Source: Drosophila persimilis (lineage: Eukaryota; Arthropoda; Insecta; Diptera; Drosophilidae). From it: 64,000 nucleotides of DNA. The stretch is from assembly GCF_003286085.1 (NCBI RefSeq), contig NW_020825358.1, positions 124,001 to 188,000 of the forward strand, read 5' to 3'. Shown piece after piece: positions 36,382 to 51,700 of the stretch. The notes under the pieces are model-generated. The model ran no database searches. It was not told where the DNA came from and saw only the letters and a program-made list of their open reading frames with translations. The translations under genes and the position numbers were made by a program. The first letter of the stretch is position 1. Every line of letters begins with the position of its first letter.

Positions 36382-39300
36382 GTTGTGCCACCGAGAGGAA
36401 GACACAAACACCGAAATTGTTTAGGCTGCTGCCGCTCCTGCTGCTTAAGGTAGGATAATGACATCAATATGCTTGACGACACTCCACACGGATCTTGGGC
36501 GACCTTGAACCCAGCTTTCGAGTGGCGTGGGGAGAAAGAAAAACTGATGTCGTGTGCCAGAGTGAAGTTAGGGAGGGAACAACCGGTAAGTGCTGATGGG
36601 GAAATGTCTTCTATCTATTTATTATCCATCCATACGCAGGAGAGGCCTCATTAGCAGTCTTTACCTCTACCCAATGGGTGGGGGGGGAGGCGAAGCAGAG
36701 GGCCCTCTTTCAAGTGGTGTGTCGGTGCCCATGCCCATACCTGGCCAAAAATCTCTAGGGAATTCGGACCATTTACGGTTTTGGCAGAACTTCACGGCCA
36801 AAGTGTCGGTCAGGGGGAAAGAGTAGTTGAAACACTTGCTGCCTGCCGCCTTCAGAGCCACAACCGCCAGAGTTTTTCATTAGTGCAAGTGCCGCACAGC
36901 TGCATGTCACACGAAGGCACACACTCGCACACACACGCACACACACACACACACACACACATGGCAGAACGACTCCCAGCACGTTTCAGGCATTGCGGAA
37001 CGTGCCAAAAAGCATTGCATAAGCGCAGGCGGACAACAAAATCAAAAGAGGAAAAAAGAAGCGCAGAAAATGTTGAGGAGGAAAAACAAAAAAACAAAAA
37101 AAGCTAAAAAAAAATGAAACGTAAATAGAGAAAAGTCGAGGACAATATTTTTGCAAGGCAAGGCAAACAAATCTGAGCCACAATCTCGCATAGAAAATGG
37201 CATTGGAAATGCGTTTAGCAATCATCTCACGACTCGGCAGACAGTCGACAGGACACTCGCCCGCCTTCCAGTGCATTGCGCATACGCCACGTTCACGTTG
37301 CATTTGTCGGTCTGGTTATGGGCAAGGGGCAAGGGGCATGGGGACACGGGCATCGGGCATCGGTCTGCCTGCCAGTCTGTCCGTATGTCTGCCTGTCCGG
37401 GCGTGTGTTAATAATGCGTGACACAAACTGGAGCTCCAAGTGAGACTCCCTTCGATGTGACATTCGAATTGAGTGGAGACGGCACATTTTAAGTGACAGC
37501 TTGCAGCATGCCCCAACTCGAGTCCGAGACTCCGAGAGTGGAAGAGCTGAGAATTGACTTGAGAACTGTCTTTGTCTGTCACTCTACCCCGTCACGAGTG
37601 CCGGGCCGGGGCGAAGGGTACAGTACCGAGTGGGTATTTATCATATGATCGATTGGAGGCTATTTATAAGAACTAAATTACCATCCAATTAACGGGTATG
37701 CCCTGGTCGAAACCTTTTCGTAGCACACTTGTCATTGTTTTATTGACACGCCGCACACACTCAGAAAAGGGATAACGGGGAGGGGAGCCCTTAACATTTA
37801 AATTGCAGCTTAAAATATTCAAAATAAATGTTTCAAAGTGCCAAAAGGAAGGAAAGTTCTGTTCACTTCCACCCCCTACCCCCTTTTTTGCAATCTACGT
37901 GTGTGTGTGTGTGTGTGTGTGTGAAAATTTCAATTTCCTGCTGCGGTGGCAACACTCTCGCACACACAACCCCCCAGCATGCCACCAATTTCTGCCAATC
38001 AAAAGAAACCCCGCAATCGATGGGCGGACTGAATAAATTCTGGTGTGCAAGGAAATTAAACCAAATTGAAATTGTTTCGCACATAAAATTCCCTTTAAGG
38101 CGTTCAAGGACCACCTCGTGTTTGGGCTCGGAGCTGGCGCTGGCTCTGGCGCTGGGGGCCTTAAGCCCTGGGAAAGTTTTAATTTGCAATTGACATTTAG
38201 CAAGTACTTGGCTGTCGCTTTCTTAAGCCCGGCTCAAACGCAGCAAAAGGGTGCAGCTGGGGTGCAAAATAGGGTACAAAAATAATTACAAAGTGCAATT
38301 ATTAGCCTCGGATGCGGATGCGGATCTTAAGGAGACAGCGCGAACGCTGGCAAGGCAAGGCAAGGCAAATCCAATTAAGTGAAAAGCAAGTGTAAGCCGA
38401 TACTTTACCTGCTCTGGCATCCCCTTTTTCCTCTCCGTTTACCGCCCCCCCCTGTAGTTAACTGTAGCTAGCTGCTGACCTTCTCCTGTTTGTGGCCCCA
38501 CCACACCACACCACACCCCTCCCCATCCCCATCCCCTTTGGGCTATTGGATTTAGCCATGCCTCTCGTTCGTTCGAAGGCAGCTGCTCTCCACTCTCCGT
38601 TTGTCTCCTTTCATTTTGCGCTTTTGCCCCTGTCATTTTCTGTCTATTTTCTTCCTCCTTGAGAGCATAAAATGAAATTGGCCAACAAGAGCAGCAACAA
38701 CGGTAATAGTAATAATAAATAATAATGCTTAAATGTGTTTGCTAAAAGGGAGAAAGAAATCTTTTGTTGGACCAGGATCCAGAGGCCTGCCAGCCGCTTG
38801 GACACGGACTTGGACTTGGACTCGGCTTACTTTTGTCTCCTGTGAACTGTCACTGCGTGTTGCACTCACAATGCGGATGGCAGGAGAGACGAGAAATGGT
38901 TGCACTGAAAGAGAATGAGATATTATGAGGGTCAAGGGTTGCTGGAGGAGTGTTTGTCAAGCAAAATGGTAGAGACGTAATCCTTTTCTTCATTTTTCGT
39001 CCCTTGAAGGACCCACTTTTGGTTGCTGCCGCAAGTTTTCATACAGCCCTCGTTTGGGGCTCCGTTCCGCCTGTAATGAAAGTGAAAAACTGTTGCACCA
39101 CCCACAAAAACAACGCCTGCAACGGCCAACAGTTTGCTGCCGAGGAGAAAACTATTTCAATTGAGGTAGAAAATGAACGGCAAGGACACGGCGGCATTCT
39201 CTCCCTCTGGTTTTTCTCGTATTTTCTTTTCTCCTTTCCTTTCCTTTCCTTTCCTCTCCATGCCTTTGCTTTTCGTTTTCGTTTTGGTTTTTTTTTGTGC

Positions 39301-39706
39301 CTGCCTCCTTTTCTTTTGGATCTCTCTGTGAATAGCTGGAGCCGAGATTCCCCGTCCCTGCTCCCCGGTTTGTTTGCAGTTTAAATTGCACTATGAAAGG
39401 AATTTTTCACATTTAAGGATTCGTTTTCATTTGGCTTCTCTCTGCTTTTTTGGATAGAGGATGCGTCTGGGTGTGGGGGCAACTAGGATAATATGTCAAG
39501 TGGCATAAGTCTGTGGATGGAAGGAGGACGGACACGACTGTGGGGACGGAGAGGATGGGAGGCTGTGTACGTACCTATTTAGCTGCCAATGGCATTGATA
39601 GTCTTTGCAAGCAAGTGTCATCCCAGTCGCCAATCCCATTCGAAATCCCCTCTCCACAATGGATGGCCATTGCTGTGTTTGCTATTTGTGTGCTGTCGGG
39701 GCTTAG

Positions 39707-39749
<43 letters not shown>

Positions 39750-42700
39750 TTTTCTGTCTCCCTGGGTGATTCAGGCTGCTAAAACAGCTGGGCCAAGTGT
39801 CCGATTGAAAAGCAGTTGTCCAATCCACTGCCCAATCCCAATATCCGCTCCGTGTATAAAAGGGGAAATCAAGTGGCAAACTGGCAGTCAAAGACTGAGC
39901 CAGCAGCATGTCCGTAGCTTTGGGTTTGTCATTTATTCTCTGTGGGCTGTGCCTCCTTCAAGGCGTCCACTCCCAGTCGCAGGCCAACAGCAGCGGCAGC
40001 AGCATCAGCAGCACTGGCAGCACCATCGACTACTGCCAGCCGGGCTTGTGTCCCCAAATGAAGAAGCACATTGCCTGCAGGAACAATGGAGTAAGCCCTA
40101 TATGCTCCGATGAATCAGGGAAGATCGTCCTCAAAAACCTTCTTTCAGAATTTCGGCAGCCAGTGTCCGATCAACGCCACGGAACTGCTCAACATAACCA
40201 ATTATCAGGGCCTGATCGTCAGCGAGCACAACGCTCTGCGCAATGTGCTCGCCGGCGGAAAGGTCCACGCTCTGCTGCCCATGCCCGATCGCATGGCCTC
40301 ACTGCAGTGGCACCCCGAGTTGGAGTACCTTGCCACAGTCAGTGTCAAGCATTGTGCCCTGCTCCACGACCCCTGCATCAACACGAGGCAGTTTCCGCAG
40401 GCCGGACAGAATCTGGCCCTGATCCATCTGAACTTCTCCCTTCCGGAGGAGAACCGCACGGATGAGGTGTTGATCAAGGAGTCCATCGCGGAATGGTGGT
40501 CGCAGAGTGCCAATGTGACCGCAGACCGAGTCCAGAAGTTCCCCAGAGCCAAACAGGGAGTGTGGGTGATCCCAAAAAACGGATCTTAACTTGGGCTGAT
40601 ACGCTTCCCTTCCCTCAGTTTCATTCGTAACTTCGCTGTGATGGCCCGGGACAACAACACCTTCGTGGGCTGTGCCGCCTTGCGGTTCGTCCGTCGCAAG
40701 GTGGAGCCCGACTTCCTGATGGCCTGCAACTATGCCAGCAACTATGCGGTGGATCATCCCATCTACAGGGAGAAGGCCCTCGGCTGCCAGGCGGGCACCG
40801 ATCCCAAGTACCCCCCTTTGTGCCGCACTGGGGAGCAGTACCTCGAAGCAGCGCCCATGGAGAACGCCACCCGCCATTCGTTTGGCTAAAAATATGGGTG
40901 GAACGGGATGGATATTGGGGATGGTGTTGTGGTACACACTCACAGTCTATTTAACATGTTGATTTGTGTCAGAGTACGTGGTGGTCATATATCATCACTC
41001 TGGCAGACACCTGCACCATCCACCATCCCCCATCCCCCATCCACCATCCCCCATGCCTATACCTATATCCATCTGTAGCCATTCGGCAGACCTATCCCCA
41101 CCACCACGACCATCATCACCATCTTCATCAGCATCTAAAATATGATACGCGTTGTTTGGGGGCACAGCGCACAAGCGATGCGACAAGGAGACAAGTTGGC
41201 ATCTAATTTTAACGTCAATATACAAAATGTAAGAACGTGTCTTCATCAGCTCGTAATACACCCATCCTGCTGCTGGGCCCCCGCCAGCCGCCCCCACACT
41301 CTCTAAGTGCCTATTAATAATGTTGGGCCCCTGCAAAAAAGAAAAAAAGAAAAAAAAGAAAATGTATTTTTTTCCCTGCTTTATATATTTTTAGTGGCGT
41401 CTCTCTGCTGGTTCTATGCGTTTAATATGCCGTAACTTTGTCAAATCTGAGGCTCATTAAAGCGCCGAAAAGAGAAAAATGGCACCGTTTTTTGCCGCCC
41501 GTTGTCGCCATAATTAATTTCATCCTAATGCCGTGCCTCATCCATTGTGACTTAATTAAAACTCAACTGGAATTAGTAACAGTGCAAACGTTTTCCTCTC
41601 AAAAATATGCACACCGCCCCATATATATTTATTGCTAATTATGTTTTGCAAATTCCTCTTGTTCATTTTGACGCAATATGAAAATCACGTATGAAAATCA
41701 CTCTTCTCTTGCTGTTGTTGTTGTTGCTGTTGTTGTTGCTGTTGTTGTTGCTGTTGTTGTTGGCCCTCATTAAAAGCGTGTAAAACTAACAGGGCCAACA
41801 AATTTTGTGCTGCTCATAAAATCATGAATGCGAGGAGCATAAATAAAGTGAAATATAAAATTATATGAGCTGTGAGAGTCCCATAAATTATGGACATGCC
41901 ATGGAACATGACCAGGACGTCGACCATTACCAGGAGGGGCAACTTTTTGTTCGCTCCCTTGATGGACGGGTCGCTCTCAGTTTTCGCCGGTTGATTTTTA
42001 ATTGCAGGGGTTGGGATATTCGGGATAGTTTTGGTAATTGGTTTATTAGAGAATACATTTTGCTCTTGATCCATTGTTGGATATTGTGTCCAGTGCAGTG
42101 TCACAGTCCTTTCAATGTGGCTGGGCATGGAAGAGTGCATTTTCATGCACATGATTTATTTGCAGAGTTATTAATCCAGCCAATGTTTATTTGAATTTCC
42201 CAATTTGCCTTTTCTTAAATATTTAATGTATTCCAAATATTTCTCTATAATTTGTCAGTGAAATCACAAATACATTTGTGCAATGAAAAATGTCTTTCTC
42301 TGTTCAGTTTTTTCCATTAGCAAATTGTTGAAATTCGTTGAAAGCATCATTAAAAAGTTCAAGCTAGAAATCAACATGATTTAGGACCTTTGAGATATTT
42401 TTTCACCAAATAAATGGATAAAATATCTAATGAATATTTATATTTAGCTAATTTGTAACTAAAGTACGAAGAGTACTTTATAAATAAACTCTTTTAAGTG
42501 CTCTGATATTATGATGTTAATGGCTGTCCATCGGGCTGTGGCTGGGGCTGTGTCCCTGAACGCTTCACAAATTTGATTGTTGAGATGATTGAATGATTTT
42601 GCGGCCTAGTGAAACGAAATGTCCAATGTGAATGCGCCAATTTATGGCCGAAACATGGAATCTGCGGTTGAATTTTAAACAAGTTAATGCGATATTAGTT

Positions 42701-45700
42701 GCAAACGAGCATAAATTATGCGGAGCGTGCTCAAAGATATTGCCCCACGGGTGCCAGATTTAGTGTTGGGCCATTCTGAATGTTTAATGAGCACTCAGAT
42801 GTGTCAACAGGCTAAATGGAAATTTATTTAATTATGATTCATAAGTCACAAAGCGGCTTACAGCTGGCAAAAACATGCGGAATGTGAAAAGTGGCCCCTG
42901 TCATGGCCTGCCGTGCTTCTTCTCGGTCTTGGGATTCCTCCATTTCCCCGTTTCCCTGCCCATTCTTCGTCCCATTCTTCGGCCGAATGTTTGAAGTGGT
43001 TCGCTGTGGCATGCAAAAGAGGACTCCGACTCGGACTTGTTCCATGCGTAGGTCTCGGACATGGCCACATCCAAAAAGGCAATCAAAAGTTTGTTGGCAA
43101 AACAAAACGGGACTGAAAAACAAAAAAAACAAAAAATTGACAAAGCAAAACTTTTGATTTATGCAATTTGCGCTAAAAATACAAATCCATTTGATGACAT
43201 TTGCGTGGATCCCCGGAATGGGGCGGATGGGGAAATAAAATTTGGCCAACAATTCCAATAAAATGGCAAAGTAGGCTTTGATTTATTTGTCCTTGACGCG
43301 GGATTGCTGGGGTGGGAAGGGGAAGCGATACGCTGCGATATGTTGTGGCACTGAGAATTCCCCGAACACGAGACTTGGCCAGGGCTCTTTGCCAGCAAAT
43401 GTCAACCTCCATACATGGGAGCATAATAAATGGAGCTTCGGGCAAAACTTTAGCCCGATCCGAGCTTGGGGTCTCGTCTGTCTGTCTGTCTGTCTGTCAA
43501 CCCAAATGCAAATGACCGACAAATATGCCCCAGCCGAACATCAGATGTAAGCAGATACATACATATATACACATATTCGTATAACCGCAGGCCATGGCCA
43601 CTTTGGCCGCAAATTTCCACACAATTTATGAATGTTTGCCCCTCCAAGAGAGGGGGAGCGAGGAGAGATGGCCGAGGCGTCTCCCATTGCCGGATCATTT
43701 ATTTTATAGTCCGTCGCTTTAAGTTATTTTTCTTCATTATTTTTTATGGGGCCAAGAGTGAGCGGAGTTGGCCAAACAAAACAATTGCCAAAGGCATTTG
43801 ACAATCAGCGCCCCCGAAATGTACATAGAATCGCATATTCCACATCACACATACGTCGCGTTGGCCAGACCAGAACCGAGAAGACCTTAAGTTCATTTCC
43901 AGGGACTCGACGGCGCAGTTCATTAGCGATCCCAGAGCCCAGAGCCCCGAGAAACTTGCCTTATTAATCCTCCGATGGGAGATGGGAGATGGGCCTTACC
44001 AAAAGACAAAAGGATATGGCTATGGCCCGTTGTCATTAGGGTTCGTCCTGCTCTTTCGGCATAAACACCAAATTAAGTTTTACTGTTTCATTTATTTTTG
44101 GCACTATATATAGTATATATACGTATGTATGTATATGTGTGTGTGTTGGTTTTGGTTTGTTTTTCTTGTGGCACTATTTACTTTTATGGCCTCAGCTATG
44201 AGGGGACCACGGACCATCCCATAAGCCCTGTGGTCTGTGTAATTTTAGCTGCCTCGTATTGGCATTTGATTGTTTGTAATGAGCTGCTCGGAGCTGCTTA
44301 TGTGCGGGTCATCAACGGAATGAATAATACATTGATCTCAACAGCCAGATAGCCTGAATCACGCCGCAGAGGTTCTCTGTCAGGCCGTCGAGAATATGGG
44401 AGTGATTAGGGTTATGCCAGGGGAATCACTAAGAGAATCAGTAAATGACGGTTAGCTGTTATACAATCTCAACTTTAATCTGGCCATAAACTTTATAAAC
44501 TTTTGATAACACACTTTATTTGCCCCAAAAATCGCAGACTTTCTAACCCAATAAATATTAAAACATTCTTAATGGATTTTTCTCCTGTTTCGTTTTTTAT
44601 ATGCATATCCCCACATACTAGCATGTACGAAACATATTCATTATTTATGTTCTCGAATTGATTATGAATTCATTTCAATTGTACGATGAATTTTCAATCC
44701 ATATGGCTGGAGCTGGGAAAGCAGGAAAACCGGCTGTGGTGGGGGGTGTCTGATATATTTCGATTAATTCCTGATTTAATTGTTTCTTTTGAAATGCGAT
44801 TCCACTTGATTTAATTTGTTTGTGTATGTTATTTTATTTGCTGTTTGTGCAGTTCATTTGTGCATGCAATTTTTGTTAATTTTTACCCACAAACCATCCG
44901 CGCTTCACTGGGAGGGATGCCTGGGAGGGATGCTTGGGATGTGAGTGGCTTGACAGTGGCTCCCGAATGGGTCCCGAAGGGGGGTGGGCTGGAGCGCCAG
45001 AATGCATACTTTTCATCTCTAAGCCAAATAATCAAACATGTTCAATGCTCGCCTTTACTTTTGCTTCTTCTTTTGCTTTGTTGCACTGGCCCCCACCACA
45101 CGGCCAATTGTGCGGCAAACATAATTCAATTAACGCCTGACCAATGGATGTTGCCGCAACACACACACAGAAATATCAGGAGGCGATTAATGGGAAGATG
45201 GGGCCATGGAGCCATGGAGCCATGGAGCCATGGGGCCGTTGGGCCATGGGGCGATTGGGTGGCAAAGTGGCCGGAAAGTGGTGGTCTACAATTTGTGCAA
45301 TTTCCGCCTCTGAACAACATCAAACAGAAAAATCTCTCTATGGAAGAGTGAAAAAATGGGAAACCTTTCGCCTCGTTTGATGTGTGAATTGCGCAAATAT
45401 TTTCACTAAAAAAAAAAAAAAACCCCTCCGGAACCCCAGGACCCCCTCTGAACATTTATCATGTTTACATATTCATTTATAAGCGGTTTTTTTATGGGCA
45501 CTTGTTAAATGAAAAACAAACAGACAATAAACAGACAAAAAACAGCGAATATATTTTTATTTAATGCGATTAGCGGGCCTCAGCTCGGATCGGATACGGA
45601 TCATCGGCATTTATTAGTCGGCAGTCGACGGTGGACGGTGGACAGTCGACGGTGGACGGTGGACAGTCGACGGTGGACAGTCGGCAGTCGCCTTAATTGA

Positions 45701-48700
45701 AAGCGCAACAGTATTTGGCGGGGAACAACATTAATTGACAGTTGATTCGCATGTCGGGGCAGTGTTTCCTTTTCATTTTCATATTCAATTAATTTTCAAT
45801 TTATGGCCATTTAATAGTTGTCGTCTGGCGCTCGGGCTCTGCAGAATCTAATTAGCATTTTCAGCCACGCCCCGCATGCAAGCCGGCTGCCTGACATGCC
45901 TGAATAGCAATAATTGCTTAAATAAACACCACGACAAATAAACATTAATAAACATCAGCGGGAGTACAGCTGAAATATGAATTATGGCAAGCCCAAGTCT
46001 CTGTGGCATGCAACGAAGCGCACACGAATAACACTACCCCCCCCCCCACCCCACCACCCCGCCCACCATCAAGGAAGCAGCAGTCACAGAAGCGCAATGG
46101 TGGGGGGGCATTCCCCATTTGCATGTTGGGCTGATGGTCATTCACTTTGCCGTTTGGTTGCTAGAGGCAGTGCGTTTCACAAATATAAGAACGAACAAGG
46201 CACAGGCGTACAGGCGTACAGGCGTGCAGGCAGCCTTTAGGCCAGTCTTTTGAATGGAGCGAAGAGAAGGCTCAAGCCGTACAGTTGTGCCACGCACTGT
46301 AGTGGCCATGTGCGCAAATAGACAATGCGTGACGTTCCGCCGTCCTATTCCGGCGGCGGCTCCTCTTGCGTGGTGGGGTGGGGCCCTCCGTCCGCGTACA
46401 CCGTACACCGTACACCGTACAACGGACTTTAACATGGCAATTATGCATTTTTAATCAGATGACAATAATGCTTCCCGGAAAGGCTTATACTATTGATTTT
46501 TTGCCATCAACCAATTGACATATATACCAAGGGTGAACCCCGGTGAACTCTCCTTGGGCATCGAGTATTCTAATAAGCCAATTCAAACAGGGCGATGGCG
46601 GATAATCAAATCGGACAAATTGTAAAGAATCATTTTCATTTCAGTTCCAGCACCAGCACCAGCTCCAGCTCCAGTCTCCGGCTACATTTGCATGCAAATT
46701 CAGAGACTATATTAAGATCTGAATTCGATATGCCACAATTCAAATACACATACACTCTAATATATGTATATGTATTTGTATAGGTATATACTCGCATAGA
46801 AATGCTCCTAACAATATCTGACTGCTCAAGATACTCTCCGACATTGTTGTGTGTGTCTGTGTGTGTGTGTGGGGCCGTGGGTGGAGTGGAACGGGGCCAC
46901 AACTTACAGAACTTCTTCAATTACAATTTGATTTGCAAATGACACAGAGGGAAACATGGCAAGAAATTGAAGTGGAAAACTTTCCGAGTCAAGAATTGTC
47001 AGAGACGAAGGAAAAACGACATGAAAAAGTTCTTGCAAAATGTGACAAGTTTCAAGCGGAATTAAATGTTTGTTAAAGGTTTCAAACTGATTAAAAATGA
47101 GTGAAAGCATTCCGCTGAAATATACAGTACTTTACCAGGAGTCAGACACCAAGCCCACCCGGTCCACCCGGTCCCATAATCATTCCCATCAACAGCTCTC
47201 TTCAGGCAATTGAATCCTTTAAGCCGCACAGTTTTTTGGTTTTTTTTTGGTTTTTGTTTTTTATACGGGCAATAAAATGTTGCAACATTAAAAGGGCGGG
47301 TGCACATAAATAAAAAAGTTGCTGGGTATACGTAAAAAATTGGGTTAAAAATTAACTACACCAAATTTAAATCAACTTCAGAGGAGGTGGAGCGGGGCCT
47401 GGAGGGGCTGAGTGCCTATCAGCGAATCCTTCGGCGGCTGTTCGGCCGTTGGGAGTCGTAAAAAATCGACTCGTTGGGCAGCCTGCCCGGCGACTCCTGT
47501 CCGGCGCTGTCCCATCCGGCCGGAGAGGAGCTCTCGATGCCTGCCTGCCAGCCGTAAATAAAGCCCCGCAAACATTAATAACTCCCATTGGGTGTGTTAA
47601 CAAGCAATGACCAAAGAGGGCCCTCCCCTTCCGTCCCGACCGTCTCTTCCGTCCCTGCCGCTCGTACCGCTCCTACCGTGGCAGGGTCTCTGGTCTGGTC
47701 TGGGATTTCGGATTCATTTTTGTTGTCGCTGCTTCCCCACACTCTTCGGCTCTCATTCTCTCTTTCTCCTTTGTTGCCAATGTGCATAAATTGCAGTAAA
47801 AATGGCGCACAAAATTTTACATTTTGTGGCTGAAAAACGATGTGCAACAAAAGGGAACAAAACGAAAATAAGTAACACGGGAAGGAAAAATTGCGCATAC
47901 GCCAGGTGCACCCCCGTCCGCTCCGACCAGCAGGCAAACATAAAATGGTTGAATGATGGGAGCCATGGAACAGGGAAACGAGGAAAACGGGTAGCAACCC
48001 AGGAAAGAGGGTAATGCATGTAAGACAATCATTTTGACAAGCACTCTCTGCCAGTGTTGCCACCGCGCTGGGCCTGAGCCTGAGCCAGAGCCAGAGCCAG
48101 AGCCAGGACTGAGCCCCTCTTTGCCCCATTCTTGCCCTCGGGCTGTGTTACGTTACTCATTGGCCCCGTCGCTCGCCTGGCTGCCTTCTGATTACTATGC
48201 ACTTTGATACTTATCTTTAATTGAGGTAACATTCTGCATGCAAAAAGCGAAAACGAAAGGCTCCAGCCTGAACAAAAGCGCCTTGTCTTGTCTGCCACGC
48301 TCCGCTGGGCACACTTTTCATATCCTCCTCCTGTCTCCTGTCTCCTGTGTGTGTTTGTGTGTGTGTGTGTGTGTGTGTCTGTCTGTCGGGCAATGGTTTT
48401 GGTTAAACTTTGAGTGGGTTTCAGTGTTGGTTGGGCGAAGGTACTGAGTGCTGAATACCGAGTACGGAGAGTGTTTTGTATGGGGGAAACATCAATTACA
48501 GGAGATGAGGCAGATTCCGCAGTAAGATTTGAGCTGCGGAAAGAAACAGTTACTGGGAAAGGGAATAGGAAGCTCCTGAAAAAAGGATACTCGTGTGTGT
48601 GTGTGTGTGTGAGAGAGTTGCGATCTGGATAAGCAGGAGGGTTTTATTATTTTTGATAGCCAGAAGCCGAAAACGCTTACCCAAAAGATCGTTGAACAAT

Positions 48701-51700
48701 CAAGATTTGACCAATATTTTCATTCCCTCCGTGAGTTCTCTCTTCAGTCTCTTCAGTCTCTGGTGGATCTGCTCCTAAGTGGTGGTTTAGCTTCCACACA
48801 AAGATCGTTTATCCACCAGGGCACTGCCCTCAAGCAGCACTGCCCATTAATCAGCTTTCGTTGCGATACGCATTAATAGCTTGCTCTGGATGGATCCATC
48901 GTCTCCCAGTAAGCTCTTAGTCCGTTTTCCAGGGCAATAAAATTATATTCAATTTTCCCCGGGAGCCCAGTGTTTATGCGTTGGTCTCTTCAATATTTAA
49001 CGACCAGGAACAGGAGCCCGCAGGAGTAGTTCGGCTTGGTTTCAATTAATCGTTAACCCTTTCAGGCTCTGCTCACATCATTGTGGAGTTGTGGAGCTTC
49101 TGCGGCTGCCCAGCGTTTGCTTTATAAATATTTAAGACTATTAAGCAGACAACGCAGGCAATGGGAGTCCACAGTCCACAGTCCACACACACACACAGAG
49201 AGAGAGAGGAGAGGAGAGGAATGGCATGCGTAGTCCTGGCCACATTTAAACATGCAGCCAGCAGTAAGCGTTTTATGGCCAGTGTTTCCTCTGAGCTTTG
49301 AGCCAAGTCTCTACCTCTCTCTACCGCCCATCAGTGGGGGTGGACTGTAATCGTTATCGTAATCGTTATCGTGGGCACCTGGCCCAAGTCCGGGGTCCAA
49401 TTGTTTTGCCGTTAGGAGCAGCAGCACTGCAGCACTGCAGCACTTGTCTGCGGCGGATGCCAAGGCTAATTTTGCGTAAAATGAGAGCAGAAAGCCCCAG
49501 AGCCGCCGCAGCACTCGAATCATTCATTATGGGGGGCAGAGGGGGCCACGGCCCACAGGACTCGTTGCATGTGCATATGCAAATGAACAATGAGTGGATA
49601 GCACTGGCAGGAGGGCGCTATGAGCACTGGGGGTCTGTGTCCTAGGTCCTGTGTCCCGTGTCCCGTGTCCCTCGTTCCTCGTTCCTCGTCCCGTTGCCTG
49701 TGGTGGCTCGGGGCCAGTGCACCCGCAAAGCGAATCAATCATAAATTGTCAACAGCTCCAATCCACTTCCCGGTGCGGTACGGGTCGTATACGTGCTATT
49801 GCCAGGCATTGTGGCTGTACCCCAAGGAGCACTAATTGATTTATTGCCCGGAATTAATTCAGTCCCCGAACATTAATATTTATTGCACAAGTGACTTCGA
49901 TTGTGACCCGGCCAGGGGATTTTCTCTCCATTGCAGCACCTTGACCTTTTAGCGGAATTTGTCATGAATCCCGAACCAATGCCGCACTCTGAATAATTCT
50001 CGGATCTCGGATCTCGGATCTCGGTTCAGATTTTGCCTTGGGGGGTTTTTTGTTCGCCTTTAAATTGCTTCTATGAATAAATGAGTTGCCCCCCAGACAG
50101 AGGGCCGGCAGAGGGCCAGCACAAAAGCGCCCTGGCTAACGAGTCCGTACAAACAATCTGCACATTGCTCTGTTGGTGGACGGGGGCCGCTGGTCGGAGG
50201 GATGGGTGATGGTGGACGGAGGTCTTACCATCAGGTATTTGCAGTTTCAGTTTTATAAAAGCAATACGCATATCGTATGCGCGCCATGCCAATGCTGTGC
50301 TGTGCTGTGCTGGGCTGGCCTGGGCTGGGCTGGGCTGTGCTGGTATTTGCATTCACTTTCCTGCATTATTTGCCTCCGACTGGGAAACCCATCAAAGGCG
50401 CTTCAGTCGAGCTTCGGGCTGCAGGCTGCCGGCTGCCGACTGCCCCCTTGCATCTCCCCTTAAGGTTCTCTGTGGCTGCCACAACTTCGTTTGGCCAAGC
50501 GACATTCCGGTTTGAAACGCAAAATTTGTTGAGTTTCCATCAGCTCCTCGAAATGAGCTTTGAGTAGAGTAAGTAATGCCATTATACGAGTAGGTGGCTA
50601 TTGAATGCATCCTTCCCGCCCTTCATCCTCTTCCCCTCGTGCTCTGTGTGCTGCTGCGGCTTGTGGCATGGATTCTTTTGGCTTTCAGGTTTTTCCGAAT
50701 ACTGCAAATACTTATTTCAATTATAGGAAAATTTGTGGTTATTCTAAAGAATTTTTCCCACATGGAATTGTGGGATGTTTTTTAGTTTTTTTCCCCCCCC
50801 CCCCAGGGAACACAGATTTTCCCTGTACGAGTACGTATATGTACGATATATTTCAATAGAATTTCTAAGCTGTTTTTTCTGTGATTTCATTTGTGAATTT
50901 TTTTGTATTTTTGCACCCAGTATTATTTCAGCTCCAAAAATCGTTGACTGCTAAACAGTTCCCCGTTCCCGTTCTCCGTTCCCCGTTCAACACCCCGCCC
51001 CTCCCCCTTCATTCATTTTGGTAAATGGCAAAGTTTTATGAACAGCGCCGTTTGGGAGTCAGTTTAGGTTGTTGTTTGTTTTGTTTTGTTTTTGTTTTGG
51101 ATTTTGTTTCTGCGATTCCTTTTAGGCGGAAATGAAATTTTTGCAGTTTTACAGTTTAACAATTTTGCTGTTGCTGTTGCTGTTGGAAAAAGGGTTTGTG
51201 TTCCTTTTATATGGCCACCCACTGACTGGTTTGAGTGTGGGCTATAAAAGCTTTCTGCTTTCTGCCATTCTGCAAATGCTGACGACGACGAAGTCATAGA
51301 AAGTCGTCGTCGCGTCGAGTAATTAGAAAATTAACCCCAGCCAGCCGGCCATAAATGAAAATGTAACAACAACTGGCAATGCCACTGCTACTACCACTAG
51401 CACAGCACTGGGGAGTGGGAATGGAAACAACAGAAACAACTAAGGGAACAACCCACCAAGAGCACTGGCAGCCACTCCACATGGTCCACACTCTGCGAAT
51501 CAGCCAGCCATGGGCCGCTCGAGCAACTCTCCGCGCTCCAGGGTCCGCATTGAATGAAAAGTGTAACTAAAAGACCAAAAAAAAAAAGGAAGAAAATATA
51601 AGTATGAAGACTGCCAGAGACAATACGACCCTCAGATACCCTCCATTTGGTGGGAAAGTTTCAAGAAACGATAACCCCAATGATTCTGTCCTACTGCCAC

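Larger units (their letters stand above)
23931..39850. other. dpr10 intron 1, first part; no gene seen
   Basis: Roughly 16 kb of non-coding DNA with many simple repeats: GGCACT repeats near 24917, GTTGCT triplets near 26190-26230, CA repeats near 27360-27560, TCTGG repeats at 30580-30625, a G31 run at 36350-36380, a CA array at 36925-36961, GT at about 37900-37923 and CT at 39712-39746. A degenerate repeat with AACCT..AGGTT cores lies at 27944-28140. AT-rich homeodomain-like sites are common, as expected of a large neuronal-gene intron with enhancers. Confidence 0.5.

Noticed and set aside
40205-40943. 115- and 214-residue minus-strand frames over the CAP gene
   Set aside because: Antisense shadows of the plus-strand CAP exons, which carry the recognisable CAP motifs and splice sites.
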